From Anaerolineae bacterium (lineage in GTDB: Bacteria; Chloroflexota; Anaerolineae; B4-G1; SLSP01), in the NCBI GenBank assembly GCA_016934645.1, contig JAFGSL010000152.1, positions 1-9,185 of the forward strand: 9,185 nucleotides of DNA, written 5' to 3'. The translations under genes were made by a program, and so were the position numbers. Within the stretch, counting starts at the first letter, position 1. The number at the start of each line of letters is the position of its first letter. This document shows, in pieces, positions 1-6,703 of the stretch. The notes beneath the pieces are model-generated. The model did no database searches, had not been told where the DNA came from, and worked only from the letters and a program-made list of their open reading frames with translations.

Positions 1-464
1 ATGGCCACATCCAACAGCACCAGCGATGATCGTTCCAGGACAATCTCGTCCCGCCCCGGCGGCCACGTCCCACTTTCGGGCCGGACGACGCTGATGCGCG
101 AATCAGCATAATCACCGAGCACGGTCACCTCGATGCGCTCCCAGCCCTCTTCGGTGATGGCTTCACGAGCACCGGGATAGATCCGCGCCGATCCGGTGTA
201 ACGTGCTTCCACCTCATCCACTTCACGGAGCGCGCGCACGATGGGAAGTACCTCATCACCAAAAGGTGCCATAAACAGCTTGACGTGCGGCGCATTGTTC
301 ACCTCGAAGCCCGCCATCATCTCGCGGATGGTCACTTCGCGCCCGGTGAGGATGATGCCGATGAGGGCGACGCCAATGGCAATCGCCAGCACCACCAGCG
401 CGCTGCGCGCCTTGTGCTGCCAAAAATCGCGTATAACTTTGTTCCAGCGTAATCGTGATAACAT
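1..464 (-). CDS. MacB/FtsX-type ABC transporter permease, N-terminal part (runs off left edge)
   Basis: This is the first 154 codons of a permease, read from an ATG at 464-462 and open to the window edge. The start MLSRLRWNKVIRDFWQHKAR is the short basic cytoplasmic leader typical of MacB/LolC/FtsX-family permeases. It is followed by one transmembrane helix at about residues 21-40 (ALVVLAIAIGVALIGIIL). A soluble extracytoplasmic domain then begins, of the MacB periplasmic-core type; VRALREVDEVEARYTG and DEIVLERSSL fit that fold. The remaining transmembrane helices should lie outside the window. An SD-like TGGAG sits 7 nt before the ATG. The gene starts 27 bp after the acyltransferase stop, and the LolD-type ATPase lies upstream of that, so all three are probably one transcript. 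Family members export or extract lipoproteins, peptides or macrolides, or act in cell division; the substrate here cannot be read. Confidence 0.82.
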   Translation of the reverse strand, partial: MLSRLRWNKVIRDFWQHKARSALVVLAIAIGVALIGIILTGREVTIREMMAGFEVNNAPHVKLFMAPFGDEVLPIVRALREVDEVEARYTGSARIYPGAREAITEEGWERIEVTVLGDYADSRISVVRPESGTWPPGRDEIVLERSSLVLLDVA

Positions 465-491
465 TGGATAACTCCAGTTGGGCGTCTAAAT

Positions 492-1688
492 CTACTGACA
501 ATCACTTATCGGCTTCAGGTCGGTTCGAGCCTGGCTTTTGACTTTGCGTTTCGGTTTCATCCCAAACAAAAAACGGGTGACGTTCGTGCGCTTTACCAGA
601 ACCTCGTAAACGGCGAGAATCGTAGGGATGGTGATGATGGTGATGGCCAAGTATTTGATGGCGATAGGCGTGTTCCACCGCACCACGTAGTAAGCGACAA
701 TTGTGTTGATCAAGAAGTGCAGGATGTAGAATGGATAACTGGCTTCGCTGGCGTAACGCAGTAGTGAGCTATTGCTGTTCAGATACGCGTGTCCCAATCC
801 CACAAATGCCACAATCCAGCACCAGCGACCGAGGTAATACAGGATATGGATCAGGACGATACTGACGTTTGCATTGAGCAATAGGGGAACCGCGATCGCG
901 GTGATCACACCCACTGCCAATGCGGCCCATTTTTGCCTATCCATGGTTTGCTGAAATCGTGCGTCGGCCATCAGGATGTAGCCGTAGATAAAATACACGA
1001 CATACAGAAACGGCCCTTTTCCGCCGAGGTCGGGCAGCAGCGCTGTGAGCGCGGGCACAAGCGCCAGCGAGAACAGCACCCCCGGCCTTTCAGAAAAACT
1101 CGCCAGCCGGCTGATCAATCGCTTGCCGTGCGGTCCTTTGAAATAGAGGAACATTGGCAACGCAACCAACGAGAAAACTAACAGGAAAAGCACAAACCAC
1201 ATGTGACTTGGGGTAAAGGTTCCTGAATAGCCGGATAGATCATCCACATTGATGAAAAAGAACTGGGCATAGAACTGCCAGAACGAGTCGAATTGTGTCG
1301 TATCCCAGAATTGTACGTAGATCATCAGCGGGACAATGACCGTGATGGCGAAAAGCATCGGGACGACCAGGCGGATGAAACGTTCTTCGAGATATTGCCG
1401 ACCTTTGCGCACCTGAAGCGCAAACCACGTTCCTGCACCGGAGATGAAGAAGAGCAGGGGCATGTGCCAGATATCCAGGAAATAGGCGAATTGTACCAGG
1501 ATAGGGCTTTCGACTTGATCTTTCACGTAGACAATATCACCCGGATCGAGGCTGAACACGAGCGCGCTATGAAATGGCACCAGCAGCAGTACAGCGAGCA
1601 CGCGCAGCCAGTCCAGATCGTAACGGCGAGTTGAGCTTTGAGAATTTGTTTGTTCAGTTCTTCCGTTGATCACTGTCCACCTTCCCAT
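492..1688 (-). CDS. Acyltransferase-3 family integral membrane protein
   Basis: The 398-aa protein is a polytopic membrane enzyme with about ten hydrophobic segments (roughly residues 28-46, 64-85, 107-126, 162-184, 203-221, 226-240, 253-275, 277-298, 318-337, 343-366). It carries the R-X10-H signature of acyltransferase-3 proteins (OafA/MdoC type) in the first helix: R29 to H40 in [12 protein letters not shown]. Also present are [11 protein letters not shown] (74-84), a basic RFIRLVVP loop (103-110) and a late YPFYILH (318-324). Family members move acetyl or other acyl groups across the membrane onto sugars, peptides or lipids. The acceptor here is unknown. The ATG at 1688 overlaps the ATPase gene by 35 nt and has no SD. 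An in-frame GTG at 1673 has GGAAGG (1680-1685) 6 nt upstream and may be the true start, giving 393 aa. The C-terminus is basic and cytoplasmic. The gene looks somewhat more AT-rich than the ATPase gene. Confidence 0.88.
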   Translation of the reverse strand: MGRWTVINGRTEQTNSQSSTRRYDLDWLRVLAVLLLVPFHSALVFSLDPGDIVYVKDQVESPILVQFAYFLDIWHMPLLFFISGAGTWFALQVRKGRQYLEERFIRLVVPMLFAITVIVPLMIYVQFWDTTQFDSFWQFYAQFFFINVDDLSGYSGTFTPSHMWFVLFLLVFSLVALPMFLYFKGPHGKRLISRLASFSERPGVLFSLALVPALTALLPDLGGKGPFLYVVYFIYGYILMADARFQQTMDRQKWAALAVGVITAIAVPLLLNANVSIVLIHILYYLGRWCWIVAFVGLGHAYLNSNSSLLRYASEASYPFYILHFLINTIVAYYVVRWNTPIAIKYLAITIITIPTILAVYEVLVKRTNVTRFLFGMKPKRKVKSQARTDLKPISDCQ

Positions 1689-2361
1689 CGCGGATGTGAA
1701 TGACCCGCCCGGTGCGCTCGCTCAGCGCCCTGTCGTGCGTCACGACGACGACGGTTTTGCCCTCCGCCACCAGTTCCAAAAACATCGCGAAGACTGCGTC
1801 CGCCGTCTTGGTGTCCAGATTTCCCGTGGGTTCGTCGCCCACGACGATGGGTGGATCGTTCGCCAGCGCGCGGGCGATTGCGGCACGCTGTTGCTGCCCG
1901 CCGCTGAGGGCGCTGGGCAGCTTGTGCGCCTGATCGGCGATCCCAACCTGCTCCAGCAGCTTCATTGCCCGGTCCTTGCGCTCGCGCCGCTTGTAGACGT
2001 CGCAGAAATCCATCGGCAGCATCACGTTCTCCAGGATGGTCAACGTGGGCAGCAGTTGGAAAAATTGAAAGATGACGCCCACGTGTTTCCCGCGCCAGCG
2101 GGCCAGGCGATTTTCGCTCAACTCGTGGACGGCCTGCCCACCGATGACCACTTCACCGCGTGTGGGATGATCGATGCCCGTGATCATGTTCAGCATCGTG
2201 GACTTGCCGGAACCTGACGGCCCGACGATGCTGATGAAGTCCCCCTGCGGCACTTGAAGCGATACATCCTTGAGCACGGCGATCTCCCCCGCGCCGGTCT
2301 CGTAGCTCTTGAACACATCGCGCAATTCAATCTGTGATTGGGTTGACGGTCTGATTTCCAT
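1654..2361 (-). CDS. ABC transporter ATP-binding protein, LolD/MacB type
   Basis: The 235-aa protein is a complete nucleotide-binding domain of the MacB/LolD/FtsE class. It has Walker [10 protein letters not shown] (47-55), Q-loop Q99 in [13 protein letters not shown], signature [15 protein letters not shown] (152-166), Walker [13 protein letters not shown] (172-183) and switch histidine H209 in VVVVTHD. The Q-loop stretch and EPTGNLD are typical of ATPases that pair with FtsX/MacB-type permeases, which agrees with the permease gene at 1-464. It hydrolyses ATP on the cytoplasmic side to drive that permease. A strong GAGGAGGAG SD (2365-2373) ends 3 nt before the ATG. The tail [13 protein letters not shown] is the usual end of the family, so the gene is intact. 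Its end overlaps the start of the acyltransferase gene, which suggests coupled translation. It is first in the operon, with no clear promoter seen upstream. Confidence 0.94.
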   Translation of the reverse strand: MEIRPSTQSQIELRDVFKSYETGAGEIAVLKDVSLQVPQGDFISIVGPSGSGKSTMLNMITGIDHPTRGEVVIGGQAVHELSENRLARWRGKHVGVIFQFFQLLPTLTILENVMLPMDFCDVYKRRERKDRAMKLLEQVGIADQAHKLPSALSGGQQQRAAIARALANDPPIVVGDEPTGNLDTKTADAVFAMFLELVAEGKTVVVVTHDRALSERTGRVIHIRDGKVDSDQRKN

Positions 2362-2515
2362 TTTCTCCTCCTCACTGACTTTCCTTTGTCTGTCGCTTAC
2401 ACCTTACCACGCCCGCGATGACATTGCCTATCGGCTCGCTATTAAACAGCTAACGAAACCTCATCATTTGGGCATTTGTATCGATCAGAAACACTTTGAA
2501 CACCAGACACTGTTC

Positions 2516-2584
2516 TTTACCGCAGAGAACGCAGAGAGCGCAGAGATTATATACTCTGCGCTCTCTGCGACCTCGGCGGTGAAA
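2516..2584. repeat. Palindromic dispersed repeat (GCAGAG type), potential long hairpin
   Basis: Two 27-nt arms, 2519-2545 and 2554-2580, are inverted copies of each other with three mismatches, separated by an 8-nt AT-rich centre (ATTATATA). The inner 16 nt, CGCAGAGAGCGCAGAG (2530-2545), is matched perfectly at 2554-2569. The arms are built from GCAGAG-like units, and TTT/AAA flanks extend the symmetry slightly. Sequences of this kind recur in intergenic DNA of many unrelated bacteria and create false reading frames (peptides such as NAESAE on one strand and LCALCVLCG on the other). Both appear here, so the apparent ORFs across 2309-2644 are not genes. The repeat lies between two divergent genes, so it is not a terminator for either. 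Confidence 0.85.
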
Positions 2585-2600
2585 TCCGAGAATGATGATC

Positions 2601-2628
2601 TTGACAAACACCCTGCTTTGACTAACAT
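2601..2628 (+). promoter_or_regulatory. Probable sigma-70-type promoter for the flavodoxin gene
   Basis: A perfect -35 box TTGACA (2601-2606) is followed after 16 nt by TAACAT (2623-2628), a 4/6 match to TATAAT. Transcription would begin near 2635 and give a leader of about 45 nt before the ATG at 2681. It lies just downstream of the palindromic repeat and points at the flavodoxin gene. This is a consensus reading only. Confidence 0.45.
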
Positions 2629-2642
2629 CGGACGTATCCAAT

Positions 2643-2670
2643 GACTACAAGACTACCGGACTAACGACTA
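2643..2670 (+). repeat. Short GACTA repeat block before the flavodoxin SD
   Basis: Four copies of GACTA start at 2643, 2651, 2659 and 2666, with 8, 8 and 7 nt periods, and differ only in the spacer bases. The last copy runs into the SD AAGGGG (2671-2676). The period of 7-8 resembles the heptamer repeats elsewhere in this window. With the predicted promoter, most of the block would lie in the mRNA leader. Confidence 0.6.
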
Positions 2671-2680
2671 AAGGGGAACT

Positions 2681-3226
2681 ATGGGCAAAATCTTGGTGAT
2701 CTACGACAGCAGAACCGGCAACACCGCGCAGATGGCCGAATACGTAGCCGAGGGCGCGCAGGCTATCGATGGTATGGACGTGCGTCTACTCTCGGTGGAT
2801 GACGCGACGGTCGACGACGTCCTCTGGGCCGACGGCATCGCCTGCGGGACGCCGACCTACGTGGGCGTGGTCTCATGGAAAATGAAAAAGTTCTGGGATG
2901 ACATCGCGCATCCCACCTGGGGCCAGATGGACGGCAAGATCGGTTGCGCCTTCTCCACCTCCGGCGGATGGGGCGGTGGCGCGGAACTGACGTGCATGTC
3001 CATTCTCATTATGATGATGAACGTGGGAATGCTAACTTTCGGCGTAACGGATTACACCGGCCCGCAGTTCACGTTGCACTACGGCGCGGTGTCAGCGGGC
3101 AAACCCCGCGAGGACAAAGCCATTGCCGCCGGGCGACGACTCGGCAAGCGCCTGGCGCAGTGGGTGGCGGTGTACTTCGACGGGCGCGCAGAAATGCGGC
3201 CCGGGCCGATGAAGACGCGAACATAA
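2681..3226 (+). CDS. Flavodoxin-family (WrbA-like) FMN protein, probable NAD(P)H:quinone reductase-type
   Basis: The 181-aa protein has a flavodoxin fold. The first strand and phosphate loop are MGKILVIYDSRTGNTAQMAE, where S10-R-T-G-N-T15 would bind the FMN phosphate. GTPTYVG (56-62) forms the second flavin loop, and FSTSGGWGGGAEL (91-103) with HYGAV (133-137) matches the later flavin-site loops of WrbA-type proteins. It is cytoplasmic, with no signal peptide. WrbA relatives reduce quinones by two electrons using NAD(P)H, but flavodoxin-only electron carriers share these loops. The length is slightly below WrbA (about 200 aa), so the exact reaction is not certain. The ATG is supported by AAGGGG 4 nt upstream. 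It is transcribed away from the ABC operon and lies 60 bp before the DUF5107 gene, with no clear terminator between them, so the two may be co-transcribed. Confidence 0.85.
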   Translation: MGKILVIYDSRTGNTAQMAEYVAEGAQAIDGMDVRLLSVDDATVDDVLWADGIACGTPTYVGVVSWKMKKFWDDIAHPTWGQMDGKIGCAFSTSGGWGGGAELTCMSILIMMMNVGMLTFGVTDYTGPQFTLHYGAVSAGKPREDKAIAAGRRLGKRLAQWVAVYFDGRAEMRPGPMKTRT

Positions 3227-3286
3227 AGCTCAGTCTTCTTTGCCTAACAATGCGTGTATCCTAAAATAATCAGGAGTGCAAAGACT

Positions 3287-6200
3287 ATGAACACAACCGT
3301 CAAAGCCTGGGAAGAGACCATCACGCTCCCTACCTACACCCCGCCGCCCGCCGATCTCAATCCGATGTACCTGGACAAGCGGGTGAACCAGGGGACGAGC
3401 GGGCGCGTGTACCCGCAGCCGTTCACCGACAAGCTCTCCGGCGAGAGCGAACCGCAGGACTATCAGGCCGTTTACCTGGAAAATGAGTACATCCGCCTGA
3501 TGATGCTGCCGCAAATCGGCGGGCGCATCCACGAAGCGGTGGACAAGGCCACCGGCTACAACTTCATCTACCGCCAGCACGTCGTCAAACCGGCGCTCAT
3601 CGGCCTATTCGGCGCGTGGATGTCGGGCGGGATCGAGTTCAACTGGCCGCAGCACCACCGCCCCTCCACGTTTATGCCCACGCAGCACGTCATCGAAGAA
3701 AAGGCCGACGGCAGTGTGACCGTCTGGATGAGCGAGAACGATCCCTTGCAGCGGATGAAGGGCATGGTCGGCATCTGCCTCTACCCCGGCAAGGCCTTCT
3801 TCGAGATGAAGGTCCAACTCTACAACCGCACGCCGGAGGTGCAGACCTTCCTCTGGTGGATCAATGCCGGCGTCCACGTCCACGAGCACTACCAGGTCTT
3901 CTTCCCGCCGGACGTGACCGTCGTCACCGACCACTCGAAGCGCTCAATGTCGCATTTCCCCATCGCCAAGGGGCGTTACTACGGCGTGGACTTCTCCAAT
4001 GACGGCGCGGGGACGGACATCAGTTGGTACAAGAATATCCCCGTGCCCACGTCCTACTTTGTGTGGGAGACGCAGTACAACCACTTCGGCGGCTACGATC
4101 ATCGCGCCGACGCGGGCATCGTCCACGTTGCCAACCGCTTCATCGCGCCCGGTAAGAAGATGTTCACCTGGGGCGCGGACGAGTTCGCCAAAGGCTGGGA
4201 GGCCAACCTCACCGACGCCGACGGCCCCTACATCGAGCTGATGGCGGGCGTCTACACCGATAACCAGCCCGACTTCTCGTGGCTGCAACCCTACGAGACC
4301 AAGACCTTCAGCCAGTTCTGGTACCCCATCCAGAAGATCGGCCCGGCGAAGAATGCGAACCGGCGCTGCGCGGTGAATCTGCGAATTACGAATTACGAAT
4401 TACGAATCGCAGAAATTGGCGTGGCGGCCACGGAAGTCTTTGAAGATGCCAGCGTGACGTTGGCAACGGAAGACAAAATCTTGCTGGAAGCGAAAGTGCA
4501 TCTTGCGCCGGATGCACCGTTTGTGACGGAGGTAGCGCTGCCGGAGGACGTGGCGGAGACCGATCTACTGCTGCGCGTGTGCGATGCCGCCGGGCAGGAG
4601 ATCATCCGCTACGCACTCCCTCCCGCTTCCCCCCCTATGGGGGGGACTGAGGGGGGGGAACTGCCCGAAGCCAAGACCCCGCCGCCCCCGCCAGAAACCT
4701 TCGACACCGTCGAGGAACTCTACCTCACCGGCCTGCACCTGGAACAGTACCGCCATCCGACGATTGAGCCGGAGCCGTACTGGGAGGCCGCGCTGGCGAA
4801 GGACCCCACCGACGTGCGCTGCAACAACGCGATGGGCCTCGTTCACTTCCGGCGTGGGGACTTCGAGAAGGCCACCGCCCACTTCCGCACCGCCATCGAC
4901 AAGCTCACGCGCCGCAATCCCAACCCGCGTGATGGGGAGGTTTTCTTCAACCTGGGACAGGCGCTCAAATACGCGGGCGACCTTGACGGGGCTTACGCCG
5001 CCTTCTACAAAGCCATCTGGAGTTACGCATGGCAGGCCGCGGGCTATTACGCCCTCGCCGAGATCGACGGTCTGCGCGGCGATGTTGCGACTGCGTTGGA
5101 GCACGTAAACCGGTCGCTCGTCACCAACACGATGAACATGAAAGCACGCAATCTCAAGGCCACACTCCTGCGCCATCTAGGACGCCTCGACGAAGCCGCG
5201 GCGCTGTGCTGCGAAACCGTCGGTTTGGACCCGCTGGATCTGTGGTCACGTAACGAGGTCATCCTCCAGAGCCGGGCCAAAGGCAGCGCGGCGGCGCAGG
5301 GGCAGCTCGCCGAGTTGGTGGATTTGATACACGTCCCCGACCCGCTCTCTGAAATCCAGGCTTACCTCGATATGGCCTTCGACTACGCCAACGCCGGATT
5401 CTGGGACGAAGCCACCGACATTCTCTCGCGCATCGTCGGGCCGGATGCTGCGGGATTCCCGACAGTGTTGTATGCCCTGGGCTACTTCGCGCATTGCCAG
5501 GGACATGAGGCTGACGCGCGCGCCCTCTATCGCAGAGCCTCGGCGCAACCCACCGACTACTGCTTCCCCGTGCGGCTTGAGGAAATGATCATCTTGCGGC
5601 ACGCACAATCGCTCTTCCCGGAAGACCCCATCATCGCCTACGACCTCGGCAACCTGTATTACGATAAACACCGCCCCGAAGAGGCTATAGCGCAGTGGGA
5701 GATTGCCGTCAAGGGCGTACCGGACTTCTCGATTCCCTGGCGCAACCTGGGCATCGCCGCCTACAACGTGCGCCACGACCCGTCGAAGGCTATCGCCTGC
5801 TACGAAACGGCGTTCGCGGCCAATCCACAGGACGGGCGCGTACTCGGCGAACTCGACCAACTGTTGCAGCGGACGGGCGTTCCAGCCAAAGTACGGCTGG
5901 AACGCCTTGAGCAACATCTCGACCTAGTGCGTGACCGCGACGACCTCTCCGTCGAAATCGCCACATTGTACAACCAGACCGGCCAACCACAGAAGGCGCT
6001 GGACTATGCGCTCTCGCGCCGCTTCCACCCGTGGGAGGGCGGCACCGGGCGGATCTCCGCGCAGTACGTGACGGCGCACTGGCTGCTGGGTCGAGCCGGG
6101 CTGGATGCCGGGGATGCCCAAACCGCGCTAACGCATTTCGAGGCCGCGTTGGGCACCTATCCTGAAAACCTGGGCGAGCGCAAGCACCTGCATTGGTCCG

Positions 6201-6628
6201 GTGCGCACGTCCGCTACTACGCCGGGCTGGCGCAACAGGCCCTTGGTGATATCGACGGCGCGCGTGTTGATCTCGAGGCTGTGTTGGCCGCGCACGGTTG
6301 GTCGGCGGAACTGCCATACTACCAGGCATTGGCGCTCAAAGCGTTGGGCCGCACGGACGAAGCCGAGACGAAACTCACCGAGACGCTGGAACGCGCCACC
6401 CGCCAGCTCGAGGAGCAGGCCAAACAAGGCTTCGCCACCTCCGTGCCGCAGTTCGTCTTCGCCGAAGAGGATATGCAAACGCGGCGGCACACCCACCTCA
6501 CCTACGTCATCGGGCTGGCGCACCTCGGTCTGGGACATGCGGTTGAAGCCAAGGTTGCGTTTGAAACCGTGCTGGAACGCGATCCGAATCACTCCGGCGT
6601 ACAGTTAGCCTTGCGAGAATTGAAGTAA
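3287..6628 (+). CDS. DUF5107 domain protein fused to a long TPR array
   Basis: The 1113-aa protein has no signal peptide and is probably cytoplasmic. Residues about 40-350 match my knowledge of DUF5107: GGIEFNWPQHHRP (114-126), NAGVHVHEHYQVFFPPDV (193-210), DHRADAGIVHVANRF (271-285) and GVYTDNQPDFSWLQP (321-335). The many aromatic and His residues suggest a beta-sandwich carbohydrate-binding or sugar-active fold, which is inference. A linker (about 350-490) contains two repeat-derived stretches. From about 495 to the end are TPR-like helical pairs, for example CNNAMGLVHFRRGDFEKAT and AYDLGNLYYDKHRPEEAI, plus RRFHPWEGGTG near residue 911, a motif I associate with this family. The ATG at 3287 is chosen over a GTG at 3254 because AGGAG (3272-3276) precedes it by 10 nt. 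The biochemical role is not established to my knowledge. A GH127 gene nearby is consistent with polysaccharide use. Confidence 0.88.
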   Translation: MNTTVKAWEETITLPTYTPPPADLNPMYLDKRVNQGTSGRVYPQPFTDKLSGESEPQDYQAVYLENEYIRLMMLPQIGGRIHEAVDKATGYNFIYRQHVVKPALIGLFGAWMSGGIEFNWPQHHRPSTFMPTQHVIEEKADGSVTVWMSENDPLQRMKGMVGICLYPGKAFFEMKVQLYNRTPEVQTFLWWINAGVHVHEHYQVFFPPDVTVVTDHSKRSMSHFPIAKGRYYGVDFSNDGAGTDISWYKNIPVPTSYFVWETQYNHFGGYDHRADAGIVHVANRFIAPGKKMFTWGADEFAKGWEANLTDADGPYIELMAGVYTDNQPDFSWLQPYETKTFSQFWYPIQKIGPAKNANRRCAVNLRITNYELRIAEIGVAATEVFEDASVTLATEDKILLEAKVHLAPDAPFVTEVALPEDVAETDLLLRVCDAAGQEIIRYALPPASPPMGGTEGGELPEAKTPPPPPETFDTVEELYLTGLHLEQYRHPTIEPEPYWEAALAKDPTDVRCNNAMGLVHFRRGDFEKATAHFRTAIDKLTRRNPNPRDGEVFFNLGQALKYAGDLDGAYAAFYKAIWSYAWQAAGYYALAEIDGLRGDVATALEHVNRSLVTNTMNMKARNLKATLLRHLGRLDEAAALCCETVGLDPLDLWSRNEVILQSRAKGSAAAQGQLAELVDLIHVPDPLSEIQAYLDMAFDYANAGFWDEATDILSRIVGPDAAGFPTVLYALGYFAHCQGHEADARALYRRASAQPTDYCFPVRLEEMIILRHAQSLFPEDPIIAYDLGNLYYDKHRPEEAIAQWEIAVKGVPDFSIPWRNLGIAAYNVRHDPSKAIACYETAFAANPQDGRVLGELDQLLQRTGVPAKVRLERLEQHLDLVRDRDDLSVEIATLYNQTGQPQKALDYALSRRFHPWEGGTGRISAQYVTAHWLLGRAGLDAGDAQTALTHFEAALGTYPENLGERKHLHWSGAHVRYYAGLAQQALGDIDGARVDLEAVLAAHGWSAELPYYQALALKALGRTDEAETKLTETLERATRQLEEQAKQGFATSVPQFVFAEEDMQTRRHTHLTYVIGLAHLGLGHAVEAKVAFETVLERDPNHSGVQLALRELK
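4368..4407 (+). repeat. Dispersed heptamer repeat (AATTACG)3 read in frame inside the DUF5107-TPR gene
   Basis: GCGCGGTGAAT (4368-4378) leads into three perfect copies of AATTACG (4384-4404) and a partial fourth. It is translated in frame as VNLRITNYELRI (residues 363-374), a peptide typical of intergenic repeats read as protein. An inverted copy of the same element lies at 6631-6659. The frame stays open, so the gene is not broken. Confidence 0.8.
4629..4658 (+). repeat. G/C homopolymer palindrome inside the DUF5107-TPR gene
   Basis: C7-TAT-G7 (4629-4645) is a perfect 7-bp stem with a 3-nt loop. It is followed by ACTGA and a run of eight G (4651-4658). In frame it reads SPPMGGTEGGE (M451 at 4637). 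Such C-run/G-run elements occur as dispersed intergenic repeats; here one sits in the linker between DUF5107 and the TPR array. The runs are slippage-prone for both polymerases and sequencers, but the frame is continuous through them in this assembly. Confidence 0.75.
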
Positions 6629-6630
6629 CT

Positions 6631-6674
6631 CGTAATTCGTAATTCGTAATTCACCGCGCTTCACGCATCACGCT
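6631..6674 (-). repeat. Inverted copy of the AATTACG repeat plus TCACGC heptamers after the DUF5107 stop
   Basis: On the plus strand, three CGTAATT units plus one C (6631-6652) are the exact reverse complement of 4383-4404 (22 of 22 nt). The following ATTCACCGCGC (6649-6659) is the reverse complement of GCGCGGTGAAT at 4368-4378. Two more heptamers, TCACGCA and TCACGCT (6661-6674), continue the 7-nt period. It starts 2 bp after the TAA at 6626-6628 and fills most of the 75-bp gap before the phosphoesterase gene. No convincing promoter was seen in this gap. Confidence 0.85.
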
Positions 6675-6703
6675 TTAAAAACGTCTGTGTTTTGGAGGTT
6701 ACA

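Noticed and set aside
256..501. 81-aa minus-strand ORF with an ATG near 501
   Set aside because: It is out of frame with the permease reading that gives a proper membrane helix and MacB-like domain from the ATG at 464.
1666..2217. 183-aa plus-strand ORF opposite the ABC ATPase
   Set aside because: The minus frame has every ABC motif; this frame is its shadow.
2309..2644. Open frames on both strands across the 2.5 kb intergenic region (111 aa plus, 63 aa minus)
   Set aside because: They cross the GCAGAG palindrome and give the well-known false peptides NAESAE and LCALCVLCG; there is no SD or domain.
3208..3239. GAAGAC...GTCTTC inverted repeat after the flavodoxin gene as a terminator
   Set aside because: Only 6 bp with a long loop and no convincing U-tract; it also begins inside the coding region.
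3240..3267. TTGCCT-N16-TAAAAT as a promoter for the DUF5107 gene
   Set aside because: The predicted transcript would start at about 3274, inside the ribosome site at 3272-3276, leaving no usable leader.
4565..5917. Long antisense and alternate-frame ORFs inside the DUF5107-TPR gene (for example 203 and 223 aa minus, 174 aa plus)
   Set aside because: They lie over a clearly coding frame in GC-rich DNA, have Arg/Pro-rich or unrecognisable products, and no SD or domain.
4368..6674. CRISPR array or transposon bounded by the AATTACG repeats
   Set aside because: Units are only 7 nt with no unique spacers, and there is no transposase between or beside the inverted copies.
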